64,000 nt of DNA, from assembly GCF_000471905.2 (NCBI RefSeq), contig NW_006500178.1, positions 4,041,024-4,105,023 of the forward strand, given 5' to 3'. Source of the stretch: Amborella trichopoda (Eukaryota; Streptophyta; Magnoliopsida; Amborellales; Amborellaceae). A program made the position numbers and the translations under genes. The notes below the pieces were generated by a model. That model was not told the DNA's origin, ran no database searches, and worked only from the letters and a program-made list of their open reading frames with translations. This document shows, piece after piece, positions 63,301 through 64,000 of the stretch. Position 1 is the first letter of the stretch, and each line of letters starts with the position of its first letter.

Positions 63301-64000
63301 CAATCTAGGAACTTTCTTTTGAGGATTTACCCTAGTGAAATAGAAATTTAAAATTAAATCTCGAATATAATTATCATCTTTTTACCCCTTTCTTGATTTT
63401 GTAAAGATTGACAAACCCTTAATTGATATTTTCCCAACAAAATATTATATCAATGATATGATCATGACAATAGGATGGCAACCTATTTCACCACAATTAA
63501 AGCAATGGATTGGATGGTAATACAGGAAAGTCATAATATAGCTGAATTATGGACATTTTTTGTGTGACCTACTCCATCACTCTGCAATGCATTGATAGGG
63601 CAGAGCCATACCTCATAGCTATGGTGTACTTATGACCATATGGGATATTAAATGATCTTTTTTTTTCTTTTTTTTGAGCAATATAATATGGAAATTTGCA
63701 ATAGAAACCCTCCCTCACACATGCATTTGAAAAATTGATTCCCGTTTAACCCCACATGCAATCCAACTATTCCCATTTTGAGATCGCCTTCTTCACCCGA
63801 ATTCACTTCTTTTTAGTCTCCACAGTAGCTTGGCCGCCATCATCTCCAAGCTCCTCCTACTCTCAGATGTTCAAAGTTTGGGTGGATCTTCCTTATCACA
63901 ACTTGGGTTGGGAGGGGCTACCTCTTGCCTATCAGATGTTTATGACTCTGAAGGGGACTAGGTCACTACAGTCCTTGAGTACGTGATGTATATCGATTGC
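63301..64000. other. Upstream flank, nothing recognised
   Basis: A T-rich run lies near 63660-63676. The open frame at 63756-63986 has no domain I recognise. Confidence 0.45.

Overview
The window is plant nuclear DNA: AT-rich, with GT-AG introns and many plant-type transposable elements (hAT with DUF659, RTE and L1 LINEs, MULE-type and hAT-type MITEs, a copia remnant, an endogenous caulimovirid). I cannot fix the species. The very long TE-filled intron fits early-diverging eudicots, magnoliids or other large-intron angiosperms, but this is inference.

The only host protein-coding gene I can support is Golgi alpha-mannosidase II (GMII), on the minus strand and spanning almost the whole window. 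Exon 1 is 61512-61009, exon 2 is 60349-60200, a 33-nt microexon 3 is 50673-50641, and exon 4 is 4743-1978. All junctions are phase 0 with GT-AG ends, and together they give 1150 residues with no stop or frameshift. Intron 1 is 659 nt, intron 2 is 9526 nt and intron 3 is 45897 nt. Nearly everything else lies inside introns 2 and 3.

Intron 3, read in + coordinates, holds the following. A GGGTCGGG-type MITE (9184-21915) is split in its TA-rich centre by a 10.5-kb rearranged endogenous pararetrovirus (9484-19990, florendovirus-like). That block has a partial chimeric copy, a small inverted fragment, and one nearly full-length unit: ORF2, promoter with TATA box, leader, Met-tRNA primer site, then movement, coat, protease, RT and RNase H regions, all broken. 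A MULE-type MITE with another element nested in it sits just to the right. Further along are hAT remnants (BED finger near 23.1 kb, DUF659 near 27.4-28.4 kb), a 384-bp hAT MITE with a target-site duplication, a 376-base assembly gap, a non-coding LTR-type tandem (31.0-33.5 kb), L1 pieces (34.9-35.6 and 38.6-41.0 kb), five short 3'-anchored RTE LINE copies, a copia fragment, and several inverted-repeat elements and tandem duplications.

Intron 2 (50.7-60.2 kb) holds a near-complete but dead 3.6-kb hAT transposon, a 394-bp MULE MITE with a perfect 9-bp target-site duplication, three tandem duplications and two RTE LINE copies. Upstream of exon 1 are a GA-rich leader and inverted-repeat elements.

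The points most worth a second look are the in-frame microexon isolated between 45.9 kb and 9.5 kb of TE-rich intron, a duplicated splice donor after exon 1, and the nested MITE/pararetrovirus/MITE structure with TA repeats at both viral edges.
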